NCBI RefSeq assembly: GCF_002788215.1
Contig: NZ_CP024845.1
Coordinates: 2,480,001-2,544,000 of the forward strand
DNA length: 64,000 nucleotides
Direction of reading: 5' to 3'
From: Halohasta litchfieldiae
GTDB taxonomy: Archaea; Halobacteriota; Halobacteria; Halobacteriales; Haloferacaceae
Shown: positions 37,192 to 45,752 of the stretch, piece after piece
Position numbering within the stretch: the first letter of the stretch is position 1
Layout of the letters: each line of letters opens with the position of its first letter
Program-made: the position numbers and the translations under genes
The notes under the pieces: model-generated
Told to the model about the DNA's origin: nothing
What the model saw: the letters and a program-made list of their open reading frames with translations, nothing else
The model's database searches: none

Positions 37192-37479
37192 CTAACTGTA
37201 GTACCAGCGGGCGACGAGCGCAACGCTGACGACTGTCAGCGCGGTCACCAGCCCGCTGATGATCGACCCGCGGGTACTGGCGGCCCCGATGGCGACGGTC
37301 GTCCCGCTCAGCCCGCCAGCGAGGGCGGCGGTTCCGACGACGGTGCCGAGGCCGATACAGCAGAAGCTGATCGCGCCGATGATCGACAGTGCGCCGAGAA
37401 ACGATTCGTCGTCCCCATCGTTCTGATCGCCTCCATCGCGTTCGTCGACCTGTTCGTTCGCTGTCCCGTCAGTACTCAC
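37192..37479 (-). CDS. Small two-helix membrane protein
   Basis: The 95-residue product has an acidic N-terminus (about 1-25), a first hydrophobic helix (ALSIIGAISFCCIGLGTVVG) and a second at the C-terminus (GLVTALTVVSVALVARW). Between them is a Gly/Ala/Thr-rich hydrophobic stretch that may be a third segment. Start is GTG at 37479. No family was recognised. The 159-nt stretch between this gene and the HAD gene shows no feature I can name. Confidence 0.6.
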   Translation of the reverse strand: MSTDGTANEQVDERDGGDQNDGDDESFLGALSIIGAISFCCIGLGTVVGTAALAGGLSGTTVAIGAASTRGSIISGLVTALTVVSVALVARWYYS

Positions 37480-37542
37480 GGGTGTCCCTCCAGCGTCGAC
37501 GACTGACTCGGATCGTATTCATTGGTCGTTGTTAACTCCGTA

Positions 37543-38064
37543 TTAGTCGTCGACCGAAGCCGCTGGCGTCTCGGAAACCTGCGACCGCACGCTCTCTAAG
37601 AGGTCGTCAATCGACGGCCGATCCGCAGGCATCGACCCCTTATGAGTGAAGATCGCCGTCGGCTCGCCGTCCCGGACATCGAGGACCATCGCAAACGGCA
37701 TCCGGCCGATCATGTCGTGGAGGCCACCCAGCGCGCCGAACCGCGTCGGCTGGTCGAACTCGTCGCCGACGGCTTTCGATTCGTCGGCCAGCAGTGGGTA
37801 GGGGAGATCGTAGGCTGCTTGCCATTCGGCGGCATTCTCGACGGACTCCGGAAGGATCGAGACGACAAGCGTGTCGAGGGCTTCGAACTCGTCGTAGCGT
37901 GCGGCGATATCCTGAACCTGCTGTCGACATTTCGGGCAGTGGTGGTCCCGCTGGAACAGCAGGACGATGGCGTCGGTCGACGCGTCGGTTGCAGCGGCTG
38001 CCAGATCGAATGGATCGGGACCTGCGCCGACGTTCGGCAACTCGAAGTTGGGAATCGCGGTCAT
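37543..38064 (-). CDS. Peroxiredoxin/thioredoxin-fold redoxin
   Basis: The 173-residue product is counted from MTAIPNFELPNVG. The longer frame to 38220 has a non-acidic, shadow-like N-terminus. The AhpC/TSA-like fold shows DAIVLLFQRDHHCPKCRQQV, with a CxxC redox site in place of the usual single peroxidatic Cys context. It then has SILPESVENAAEWQAAYDLP and a conserved PFAMVLDVRDGEP strand. It is likely a cytoplasmic thiol peroxidase or disulfide reductase. Adjacent genes on the other strand are eroded, so it may mark the edge of a rearranged block. Confidence 0.85.
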   Translation of the reverse strand: MTAIPNFELPNVGAGPDPFDLAAAATDASTDAIVLLFQRDHHCPKCRQQVQDIAARYDEFEALDTLVVSILPESVENAAEWQAAYDLPYPLLADESKAVGDEFDQPTRFGALGGLHDMIGRMPFAMVLDVRDGEPTAIFTHKGSMPADRPSIDDLLESVRSQVSETPAASVDD

Positions 38065-38165
38065 ACAGACAGGGAGGCCCACAGCATGGCTAAGGGTTCG
38101 GGGATTGTGCGGCGCGGCGGCCAAACCAGCCAAGGGTTCTGTACACTGGGCTCGGATCCACTCCT

Positions 38166-38630
38166 GTGGCGAGTCTACCTGTCGCCGTGTTCGGGGCCGA
38201 TTTTTGCTTGTTTTGGCCACTGCTGTCGACCCTCTCGGCGGTGGTCCTCACCGTGGGTCTCTGGGCAGCCATGCGGCTCCGACTCTCCGATGTCACCGAG
38301 CAGACGGGGTGGGTTGGCGGGCTCGTGATCTTCGGGCAGGTGCTCGATGCGATCACGACACTGGTCGGGATCGACCGGCTCGGCTTCACCGAGGAGGTGT
38401 TTCTCTCGCGGCTCATCATCGAGTCGACGGCCCGACTCCCACTGACCGACCTGCTGGGCACGACGTGGCTGTTCGTCCTCGTCAAATGCGGCTTGGCAGT
38501 CGGAATCGTGACGCTGCTCGCCCGGACCGACGACGCCAGCCGCGCCGAACGGTGGCTGCTGTTCGGAATCACGTTCGGTGCCGGGTTCGGTCCGGCACTG
38601 AACAATCTCAGCCTTCAAGTGGCGATATAA
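38166..38630 (+). pseudogene. C-terminal half of a DUF63 membrane protein
   Basis: The frame opens with GTG at 38166 and encodes 154 residues. It carries the DUF63 core: VIFGQVLDAITTLVGIDRLG, FLSRLIIE, GTTWLFVLVKCGLA and a C-terminal FGAGFGPALNN. DUF63 proteins I recall are about 270-300 residues with another set of helices before this part; only 100 nt separate this start from the divergent redoxin gene. The N-terminal half appears lost. It may still be expressed as a four-helix protein, but truncation is the simpler reading. Confidence 0.65.
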
Positions 38631-38679
38631 AATAGTCGTGCGGATTAGGCGAGCACTTCGAGGCCGTCGACTTCCACAC

Positions 38680-39216
38680 CTACGGCGAGTAGTCCGATCC
38701 GCGCTCGGTGAGGAACTCCTTTGCCTGTGTCACGCCAAGTCGCTGTAAATCTGTAATAAACGCCGCACTCCGGTCGACCTTGGTCGAGCAGTGGAACCGC
38801 TGGCCCATCTGGATCCGATGGATCTCGGTTTTGGTGAACTCGTCGGCCGGGAGTTTGCCGGTCTCGATCCACTCGTTGACCGTCTCGATGAACCGCAGTT
38901 CCTGATTCAGCGAGATGTTGCCCGCCAGTTCGTTGCGACGGTCGGCGATAACCTCGCTCGTCGTCGGCTCGCCATCGAACTCCTGGGGATTGATCTGGAT
39001 CACCCACAGCTCCTCTGGTTTCCGCTCGGGGAGATCCATGAGGTCGTCGACGGGCGGGTTCTGTGAGAACAGACCGTCCCAGTGGAGGTGGCCGTGGATC
39101 TCGACGGCTCGGAACAGCTCCGGGACGGCCGCCGAGGCCAATACAGCGTCGACGGCCAGTCGGCCGACGCCACCGAGCTGCCGCTGGATCGCGTGGTCGC
39201 GTTCGACGCGATGCAT
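38680..39216 (-). pseudogene. C-terminal fragment of a patatin-like phospholipase
   Basis: From MHRVERDHAIQRQLGG the frame encodes 178 residues with the second half of a patatin: VDAVLASAAVPELF, the catalytic Asp motif HWDGLFSQNPPVDDLM and a helical C-terminus (ADRRNELAGNISLNQELRF). The N-terminal half with the oxyanion loop and GxSxG nucleophile is absent, and upstream DNA holds another gene fragment on the opposite strand. It cannot be an active lipase. The frame stays open to 39441, but those codons do not resemble patatin. Confidence 0.7.
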
Positions 39217-39250
39217 TTCGCGTGGTGCGGGTTCTACCCGGGGATGAGCT

Positions 39251-39733
39251 ATGTCGACTGAAAACAGTCTCAAAGGGCGGCTCGGTCGGCCAGCGCGCCG
39301 GGTGAGCCGGGGGGTGGGTGGTGTGCTCTCCCGCCGGGACGGCCAAACCGTGTTCGTGGGGACGGTCCTCGGTTCTCTCCTACTGTACTCGGTTGCGGTG
39401 GGTGATCTCGCGCAGTCGGTGACGCCGGGATCGGTCGGCATCTCGGTCGTCGACCAGCCTTTCTCGCGGCTCTTCGAGTCGATGGGACCGTTCCAGTACG
39501 AGCCGATTGTGCTGCTTGAACTCGGCGTGGTCGACTACCTGTTTGCGCCCCTTAATGCCGCCATCGGCCTCGGGCTGGCAGTGCTCGTCGGGCTGAACCT
39601 CGCGGTCGCCTACGGTGCCTGGCGACCGCCAGCGGCCTGTGGGCTCCCGCAGTCTGGTGGTGCCGAAGGGGCGACCACTGCTCGGGAAGCAACATTTCCT
39701 GAGTGGCATGATCGCTTATCTGCCCATTTATAA
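39251..39733 (+). pseudogene. Truncated membrane protein, N-terminal part
   Basis: The 160-residue frame has a positively charged N-terminus, a helix around 35-50 (VFVGTVLGSLLLYSVAVG), a loop, and a second helix (LNAAIGLGLAVLVGLNLAVAYG) followed by WRPPAACG. From memory, related haloarchaeal proteins continue after this AACG with further helices and a Cys pair. Here the frame drops into a non-membrane tail (REATFPEWHD) and stops. It may therefore be truncated. It abuts the patatin fragment head to head. Confidence 0.5.
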
Positions 39734-39828
39734 CCTAACGTGTGTGTTCGTGATTATCACGGATCGGATTGGTGAAGAAAACACACAACAGCCGTCGATA
39801 TAAGATGGTTCGGAGGGTAGAGGGATGT

Positions 39829-40185
39829 GTGGCAAAAGCAGCAATCTTCATCCTAACGGGTAACGAATCGCACGCCGATTACGGTCGACTGGCAAACGGG
39901 CTCGAAGCCGCCAAGGAGTTCGTCGAAACCGACGGCGACGAGGTCACGGTCGTCTTCGATGGCGGCGGCACGCAATGGATTCCGGAGCTTATCGACGCCG
40001 AGAGCGACTACCACGAGCTGTATCTGGCGATCCGTGACGAGGCCGTTGTCTGCGACTACTGCGCCAGCGCCTTCGGCGTCGAGGAGGCCGTCGACGAGGC
40101 CGGGCTGACCCTCGTCAACGAGTACGAAGGCCACCCCAGTATCCGAGAGTTCGTCGCCGACGGCTACGAAGTCATCACGTTCTAA
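39829..40185 (+). CDS. DsrE-family-like protein
   Basis: The 118-residue product starts at the GTG of VAKAAIFILTGNES; the preceding in-frame codons from 39769 are basic and unconserved-looking. It has a DsrE/DsrF-like alpha/beta fold: AAIFILTGNESHADYGR, a helical EAAKEFVETDGDEVTVVFDG, then VCDYCASAFGVEEAV containing CxxC, and a C-terminal EFVADGYEVITF. Members act in sulfur relay or as small-molecule binding proteins; CDYC might be redox-active. GAGGGATGT upstream could serve as a ribosome-binding site. Confidence 0.75.
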   Translation: MAKAAIFILTGNESHADYGRLANGLEAAKEFVETDGDEVTVVFDGGGTQWIPELIDAESDYHELYLAIRDEAVVCDYCASAFGVEEAVDEAGLTLVNEYEGHPSIREFVADGYEVITF

Positions 40186-40544
40186 CCTGACTCGCCTCAG
40201 AGGCACCCACCACACACCCTCCCATTTTCCTTCTGTTCAGAATACTATCGGAGAGCGTGAGTGCTCTCGGTCGACGTGTGGCACCGATTGGACAGCAGGG
40301 TGGTCGGCGATGACCGACGGCTTCGAGATAACTGATGACGCCGAGGCTGTCGATGACCCCGTCGCTCCCGAGAACGGTGAGCGGTTGGCGGCCCCGTCTC
40401 GGTCGGATCAACTCAACTGCTCAAGAGAGCATCGAAGCTCTCGAAGACTAACCCACAGACAGAGAAATGTAATCCTATTGAGTTATGTGATCAAGTACGA
40501 AATTCGCCGACTCCTTATGGTTCCAACCACAATACGAAACTACG
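40186..40544 (+). other. 359-nt intergenic stretch before the old-yellow-enzyme gene
   Basis: No convincing gene is present. A short inverted repeat GAGAGC-6 nt-GCTCTC lies at 40251-40268. TTATGG near 40512-40520, about 28 nt before the ATG at 40545, is a plausible TATA element for leaderless expression of the next gene. An 80-codon open frame here (40310-40552) has poor haloarchaeal composition and was not accepted. Confidence 0.5.
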
Positions 40545-41651
40545 ATGACTGATGACCTACTCTTCGACGAATTTGAACTAAATAATCATATTCTTGACAA
40601 CCGTATCGGGCTCGCGCCGATGACGCGTACAAGTGCAACCGACGACGGCCATGCAACCGACCGGATGGCCCGCTACTATGCTTCCTTCGCCCGCGGTGGT
40701 TTCTCGTTCCTCATTACTGAGGGCGTCCACCCGGACGCAACTCACAGCCAAGGCTACCCCAACCAACCCGGCCTCGCTACCGACGAGCAGGCGGCGGCTT
40801 GGGAGCGCGTGGTCGACGCCGTCCACGAGGAGGGGAGCCCCATCTTCGCACAACTCATGCACGCCGGCGCACAAGCACAGGGCAATCGCTATGGCTATGA
40901 TTCGATCGCCCCCTCAGTCTACCGCCCGCCGGGCGAGATGTCCGAGCTCTACGGCGGCTCCGGTGAGTTCCCGGAAGCTGACACGCTCGATACTGACGGC
41001 CTCGCAGAGGTGAAAGAGGGATTCGTTGCGTCCGCCAAACGCGCGGTTGATGCTGGCTTCGATGGTATCGAGGTCCACGCGGCCAACGGCTATCTCCTCC
41101 ATGAGTTCGTCGACCCGCTGGTCAACGACCGTGACGACGAGTATGGTGGCTCTCCGGCGAACCGCGCGCGATTCCCCGCCGAGGTGACAGCCGCAATCGA
41201 CGAGGCGACGCCCGATGCGTTCGTCGTCGGCGTGCGTACCTCTCAGGCGGCAGTTACCGACGAGGAACGGGTTTGGCCTGACGGCGAGGAAACTGCCGCT
41301 GTGCTGTTCGAGGCGCTCTCGGAGGCCGGTGCCGACTACGTCCACGTCACTGGCGGCGACGCGACCGCCCCGGAGGTGCCGGATACCGACCGAACGCTCG
41401 CCGAACTGGCGATCGAGTATGTCGACGACGATGTCGCCGTGATCGCCAACGGAAGCCTTGGGGACCCGGAGAACGCACGGGAGGCGCTGGCAGACGGCTC
41501 CGACCTGATCACACTTGGAACCGGGGCGCTCGCCAATCACGACTGGCCCAATCGGGTTCGGGCAGGCGAACCGCTCGATGATCTGGACCCGAGTATTGTC
41601 TTCCAGCCCGACGCCTCGCTTAGCGATGCCGAGATCCCCAGCGACGATTGA
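40545..41651 (+). CDS. NADH:flavin oxidoreductase, old yellow enzyme family
   Basis: The 368-residue TIM-barrel flavoprotein has RIGLAPMTRTSATDDG (FMN phosphate/active-site strand), FAQLMHAGAQ and GFDGIEVHAANGYLLHEF (conserved His-Ala-Ala-Asn active-site pair). It also has NDRDDEYGGSPANRARFP and the late VIANGSLGDPENAREALADG phosphate-binding region. It would reduce activated alkenes or related substrates using NAD(P)H. The stand-alone size without a C-terminal 2,4-dienoyl-reductase module indicates the classical short type. The acidic C-terminal tail follows the barrel. Confidence 0.9.
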   Translation: MTDDLLFDEFELNNHILDNRIGLAPMTRTSATDDGHATDRMARYYASFARGGFSFLITEGVHPDATHSQGYPNQPGLATDEQAAAWERVVDAVHEEGSPIFAQLMHAGAQAQGNRYGYDSIAPSVYRPPGEMSELYGGSGEFPEADTLDTDGLAEVKEGFVASAKRAVDAGFDGIEVHAANGYLLHEFVDPLVNDRDDEYGGSPANRARFPAEVTAAIDEATPDAFVVGVRTSQAAVTDEERVWPDGEETAAVLFEALSEAGADYVHVTGGDATAPEVPDTDRTLAELAIEYVDDDVAVIANGSLGDPENAREALADGSDLITLGTGALANHDWPNRVRAGEPLDDLDPSIVFQPDASLSDAEIPSDD

Positions 41652-41794
41652 CGGTCCCGGATGACATCATTCCACGGCCAAGCCATGGGTACCATCCAAA
41701 TTCGATGTTCACTCGGATTCGTTCCAGACATCGCCATACAACGGACCGCATGGCTTTCGCCGTAGGAGGCTATCAGTTGTTCCCACCGGTTCGT

Positions 41795-43360
41795 TTAGTA
41801 GGCAAAGAGATCCCACGTCCACTCGCCAACCGAACGTGACCCAAGCACGTCCGGTCGGTGGACATCTACGGATCGTCCGGTTTTGACGGTATAGTTGTAC
41901 GCCCGAGAAACTCGATTGTCATTATACTCATTATATGTCCCGTTGATGACTGCACGACCGCCGAGGACGACACCGCGCTCTCGGTCGACACGCATCCGTA
42001 TCCACGCCGTCTCCGCGCTCATAGTCTCGCTGTCGACCGGTAGTACGGCGTCGAACACCGCTTGGTCATCGGTGAGTTCGAGCGTCAGTATCCCGTTTTC
42101 TTCATGGATTGTCTCCCAGTTTCCAGTCTGTGGATCCGGGAGATCAAAACCGACCGCGTCCGTGATGTCGTACCCACTGTTCAACTCCCAATATCCCGGC
42201 AGAGAACGAACGCTATCGTCGTTTATCCGGCGTTCGCCAAGCGAAAAGAGGCCGAAGGAATCGGCATGCAATCGATACACGACGCCGCTGTCGGCATAGC
42301 CGGTAAACGATCGATCCCTGGACTGCTGTGAGACCAAGATCTGTCGTGAAGACCGCTCAACGACGGCTGAATATATGATTCGCTCATCATCTCGTGCTTG
42401 ATCGACGATTAGTCGGTGGTCGACGGCTGCTGTCCGTCCGATGGCCGTTGCGTAGGCAGCTGTCCCGTCAGCAGGCAGGGGCGTTGATGCTGTGGTAGCT
42501 GGCATGGGACGACTCTCTGTCACGCGAATCGCACTCGCACCGATGACCAATCCGGAGACAAGGAGGCAAGCGATCGCGATCCGACCGACTGGGATTGTCC
42601 GGGGTCGGTCCGTGGCTGTAGCCGCGAAGGCGACGTGAATCGGATAGGCGAACACACCGAGGACGAGCAGGACTGCGACACCAACCCCAATCAGAGTTAC
42701 AAACGCAACGAATGCCGCCTCCTGGGTCGCATACTGTTCGTTCGCAAGGAGCAAACAGATGCCGACGGTCGCAGCAACAATGAAGACGATCCCGCCGTGC
42801 AAAGACAGCGCGTACGCAGTCCGTCGACGATCAGCGAGGGCCCGGAGTGACCCATCGGCAGCATCACGGAGACTGCGGCCGGTGGCCAGTTGTGCGACCG
42901 TCGGCACGAGCAGTCCCCATGCGAGGAGCGTTCCAGCCGCAACTCCCGGAAGCGGCAGGAAAAACACGAGGCCTGCGGGAACGGACCATCCGATGGCATA
43001 CATCAGGATCCGGACTGCAGTGTCGACTATCAGGAACGCCGAAGTCCCGAGTACAATCGCACAGAGGTGGCCCACGACGGCACCCACGATGAGTCGCGGG
43101 CCGATCTCCCGAAGTGTCGAACCGAGGGCCCACTGCGGTGTCGACGCCGGATCGTCCGCGAGTCGCCTGACTGTCGGTGCCCCCGCGCCAAGTAGGGGGA
43201 GTGCGACGACTGGTGGCCAGAGGACGGCCAGTACGGGATGGACAGTCCCGGCAAGGACGAGTCGAGTGAGGATGTCGAGCAGAATCGAACTACCCGCAAG
43301 GCCAAAGACACGCGGCTCGTTCAACGCGATCCGGAGGCCGTTGCGGAGGGCAGTCGACAT
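41795..43360 (-). CDS. Large membrane protein with extracellular C-terminal domain
   Basis: The 521-residue protein has an N-terminal half with about six hydrophobic helices (to about residue 285), including a final IACLLVSGLVIGASAIRV. A C-terminal domain of about 230 residues follows that is likely outside the cell: DRSFTGYADSGVVYRLHAD, YWELNSGYDITDAVGFDLPD, and ending GSRSVGEWTWDLFAY. The domain resembles lipid- or ligand-binding beta-sheet regions seen in haloarchaeal lipoproteins, but no named family was recognised. It is monocistronic and its role is unknown. Confidence 0.75.
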   Translation of the reverse strand: MSTALRNGLRIALNEPRVFGLAGSSILLDILTRLVLAGTVHPVLAVLWPPVVALPLLGAGAPTVRRLADDPASTPQWALGSTLREIGPRLIVGAVVGHLCAIVLGTSAFLIVDTAVRILMYAIGWSVPAGLVFFLPLPGVAAGTLLAWGLLVPTVAQLATGRSLRDAADGSLRALADRRRTAYALSLHGGIVFIVAATVGICLLLANEQYATQEAAFVAFVTLIGVGVAVLLVLGVFAYPIHVAFAATATDRPRTIPVGRIAIACLLVSGLVIGASAIRVTESRPMPATTASTPLPADGTAAYATAIGRTAAVDHRLIVDQARDDERIIYSAVVERSSRQILVSQQSRDRSFTGYADSGVVYRLHADSFGLFSLGERRINDDSVRSLPGYWELNSGYDITDAVGFDLPDPQTGNWETIHEENGILTLELTDDQAVFDAVLPVDSETMSAETAWIRMRVDRERGVVLGGRAVINGTYNEYNDNRVSRAYNYTVKTGRSVDVHRPDVLGSRSVGEWTWDLFAY

Positions 43361-43529
43361 CGTCTACCGATGTCGGTCGTGAAACAATAAATGTACGGTT
43401 CGTCGTTATGATTCGCTCAAGGTAGACATCATCGGCCTGTGTGGTAACGATCACGACGCCGTTCGTGACTGTCGTCTCGCTGTCGGTCTTGAACTGTAAA
43501 CGTGTATAGCTTCCACAGTCGTCTACCGT

Positions 43530-43985
43530 TCACTTTTGTGCACCACTGCCAGCGAACATCCCAGTGAACCACCCGGCCAGCACAAGCAGTATCACCCCTG
43601 AAATACCCGTAATGACAAGCGGTTCTGTATCGGTATGGGTCGTACCGAAGAATTGAATTGCCCATTTAATCCAGTGGACACTGAGTATACTGAGGGCCCC
43701 AGCCACGCCGAGATACCAACCGCCATGGTGGGTGTCGGTTGCCCATCTATGAACGAGGTGAGCAGCAGTCGTACCGACCAAACCGAGTAGAAATATTTCC
43801 ATGATAAAAATCACAGCATCGAACGACTCCGGGTAATTTAGCCCCAGTATTGTAGTAATACGCACTGGATTGAACGCAAGTAAAAGGGTGCCAAGTGGGG
43901 CTGCGGCTCGAAGACCGTACAACACCACAAGGATTCCTGTAGATAGGATGATATTTCGGACAAATGAGTTCCACCGCGTGTCCAT
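43530..43985 (-). CDS. Four-helix membrane protein, unknown function
   Basis: The 151-residue product starts at MDTRWNSFVRNIIL; the longer frame from 44156 begins with an uncharacteristic Cys- and Arg-rich segment. Hydrophobic helices lie at about 8-28, 45-68, 85-105 and 120-142. The composition is less acidic and the DNA more A/T-rich than neighbours, as in much of the 43.4-46.8 kb stretch, hinting at acquisition. No family was recognised. Confidence 0.65.
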   Translation of the reverse strand: MDTRWNSFVRNIILSTGILVVLYGLRAAAPLGTLLLAFNPVRITTILGLNYPESFDAVIFIMEIFLLGLVGTTAAHLVHRWATDTHHGGWYLGVAGALSILSVHWIKWAIQFFGTTHTDTEPLVITGISGVILLVLAGWFTGMFAGSGAQK

Positions 43986-44195
43986 GCGTATCAGTCTCCC
44001 TACAATATAATAACTATATTGTCTGTACTGGCCTCTCGTCCCACCGCAAGGAGTGTCTGTGGGTGTCCAAGGATCGCTGCTGCAATCACTTCTCAACCCC
44101 TCAAGGGTTGAATACTGACATCGAAACGCATACACTCTACGACGGAGCATCCCCATTTCGACCTATCGCCCACCAAATCTTACAACCGATATTGA

Positions 44196-44525
44196 CTCAC
44201 CCCCTCTCGATGCAGTCGACCCGTTGATCTCTATCCCACGCCAGACGTCGACGGGTGTCTCCCTGTTAGGGAGTACCCCTTTCGGAAGATCGACCCCACC
44301 GCCGCAGCCGAGGAGTACCGCTAGGAGACTATCGAGCCGATGCGCGAACTCCTCGACGACGAGCAGATAAAGGCTGGCGAAGAACTCGATGAGGAACTCC
44401 AAACCGTCCAACAGGAGTCGACAGAGTTCGAGTTCGACCTGCTGCTGATACGGTGTAACAACGCTATCACCGAGGAGATCGGCGTCGATTATCGCAACGT
44501 CTGTGAGACGAGCGACTCTCGTTAG
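44196..44525 (+). pseudogene. Degenerate coding remnant, unknown family
   Basis: One forward frame looks coding on both sides of an in-frame TAG at 44322: EYPFRKIDPTAAAEEYR before it and ETIEPMRELLDDEQIKAGEE and onward after it, to a stop at 44523-44525. The segment is Glu/Asp-rich and helical, as in genuine haloarchaeal proteins, and unlike the antisense frame. It adjoins the IS6-family element and was probably broken with it. No family was recognised. The remaining sequence between 43986 and the IS (44157-44707) shows no other feature. Confidence 0.4.
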
Positions 44526-44762
44526 GTAGTTGTACAACCGGTTTTCGTCGACCTCCCGGCTTTCGGAAACCACATCGGATGGAGTGGTACGAACCGAATC
44601 AGAATCTCTCTGTTTGTTTGTAATCAACACGTTAGGCCTTTGAATACCTCTACAAAAATCCCGAAAACCGGTTGATGTCGCTATTCGATACCCTATCCTC
44701 CGAAACAGCACTGTCTAGTTAAGCCAGTTTAAGAAGTGAGCAGTTCGTGGTTAGAGTTGTCT

Positions 44763-45499
44763 ATGCTGTCGCCAGAACTGCTCAGAGAGACGTTGGACAT
44801 GGCAAATCTTGAATGTTGGGAGCGAGAACGGACGGCGACGTTAACGAGACGCTACACGCCTCGTTCGCACACCAGAAATCTTCGATTTCTGGGGACGCCC
44901 GTCAGGGCGTTCGCCGTCCGGCTCCACGCGACTGGCTGTTCACTTAGAGAGACACAAGCAGTTCTCCGACTATTCGGCGTACAACGGTCTCATCAGGCAA
45001 TCTTTCAGTGGGTACATCGAGTAGCTGACAGCGTTCTCGACCCGCCTGAGGCGCAGCCGAAGCGGGTCGCTGTAGACGAGACCGCTGTCAAAATCAATGG
45101 CGAGTGGTCTTGGTTATATGCTGCAATAAACCTCGGCACCAAGTTGATTTTGGGTGTCGATCTCTTCGGAACTCACGGCACCGATCCAGCTGCTGCGTTT
45201 TTGCATGGACTCTCCGAGAAACACGACCTCTCCGAGGCCGTGTTTCTCGTTGATGGCTTCGGCTATCAGACTGTCCTTGCTCGATTAGAACTCAGCATCG
45301 GCGTGATTATACAGACCGGAACCTGATCGAAAAGTGTTTTCAGACACTCAAAATGAGGATCGACCGCTTCCATAATTCGTGGGTGGGCAGTCGGTCGAGC
45401 GTTCGTCGCTGGTGTTCGCAGTTTGTACATTATTATAACCGCCAGCGACCGCATTAATCACTAGATAATCGGACGCCAGCTGAGGAGATCGCTAACTAT
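44763..45499 (+). pseudogene. IS6-family DDE transposase, frameshifted
   Basis: The frame begins MLSPELLRETLDMANLECWE and carries the DDE residues: VAVDETAVKINGEWSW (Asp), AVFLVDGFG (Asp) and, in another frame, DRNLIEKCFQTLKMRIDRF (Glu). A one-base shift lies around 45295-45310. The downstream frame then meets TAA at 45455 where related enzymes have CAA (RPHQSLD becomes RPH-stop-SLD). The final stop inside the right repeat has mutated to TAT. About 19 extra residues encoded by palindromic DNA interrupt the N-terminal region. The enzyme cannot be functional. Confidence 0.85.
44844..44910 (+). repeat. Cluster of three palindromes inside the transposase
   Basis: Three consecutive inverted repeats occur in 67 nt: ACGAG/CTCGT (44844-44848 and 44860-44864), CCAGAAATC-TTC-GATTTCTGG (44872-44892) and ACGCCC-4 nt-GGGCGT (44895-44910). 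They correspond to the segment RRYTPRSHTRNLRFLGTPV that interrupts the transposase frame without shifting it. Such hairpins resemble the subterminal structures of IS200/IS605-type elements. The insertion interpretation depends on remembered lengths of related transposases. Confidence 0.55.
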
Positions 45500-45752
45500 A
45501 CAGTGCATTTCAGAAGAATCTATCAGGTAAGATGTGATTTGTAGCTATCCACATCCCGAAAACGTGTAACTCGACCCTCGAAAATTTGTATAGTCGTATT
45601 TGAATCACCACGATCCTCGCTTAATACATTTAACAGACTGTCGACCGAGACTGATGTTTGACAGTTCTACCTTCGAAGATTGCTCTGCTCAATGTATACG
45701 GAATGAACTTGTTGGTACAGACTACCAATTCAATGCTATACTCTGAGATCAC

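Larger units (their letters stand above)
44708..45506 (+). mobile_element. Decayed IS6-family insertion sequence
   Basis: The element of about 799 bp is bounded by imperfect inverted repeats. The left end GCACTGTCTAGTTAAGC (44708-44724) matches the complement of the right end GCTAACTATACAGTGC (45491-45506). The GCACTGT terminus is the hallmark of the IS6/IS26 family. It contains one transposase frame, now interrupted. Eight-base target duplications expected for IS6 elements are not visible (flanks CCGAAACA and ATTTCAGA), so the copy is old or rearranged. Confidence 0.82.

Noticed and set aside
37543-38220. Longer start for the redoxin gene at 38220
   Set aside because: The extra 52 residues are basic and overlap the truncated DUF63 frame. 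MTAIPNF at 38064 is the typical N-terminus of the family.
40310-40552. 80-codon open frame before the old-yellow-enzyme gene
   Set aside because: Its second half is basic and polar, it overlaps the probable promoter and the first codons of the next gene, and it resembles no protein family.
44163-44711. 182-codon open frame on the minus strand
   Set aside because: Its hydrophobic Leu-rich centre mirrors Glu/Asp codons of the forward remnant; the forward frame has the acidic character of real haloarchaeal proteins.
44700-45514. Target-site duplication around the IS6-family element
   Set aside because: The eight bases on each side (CCGAAACA and ATTTCAGA) do not match, so none was annotated.
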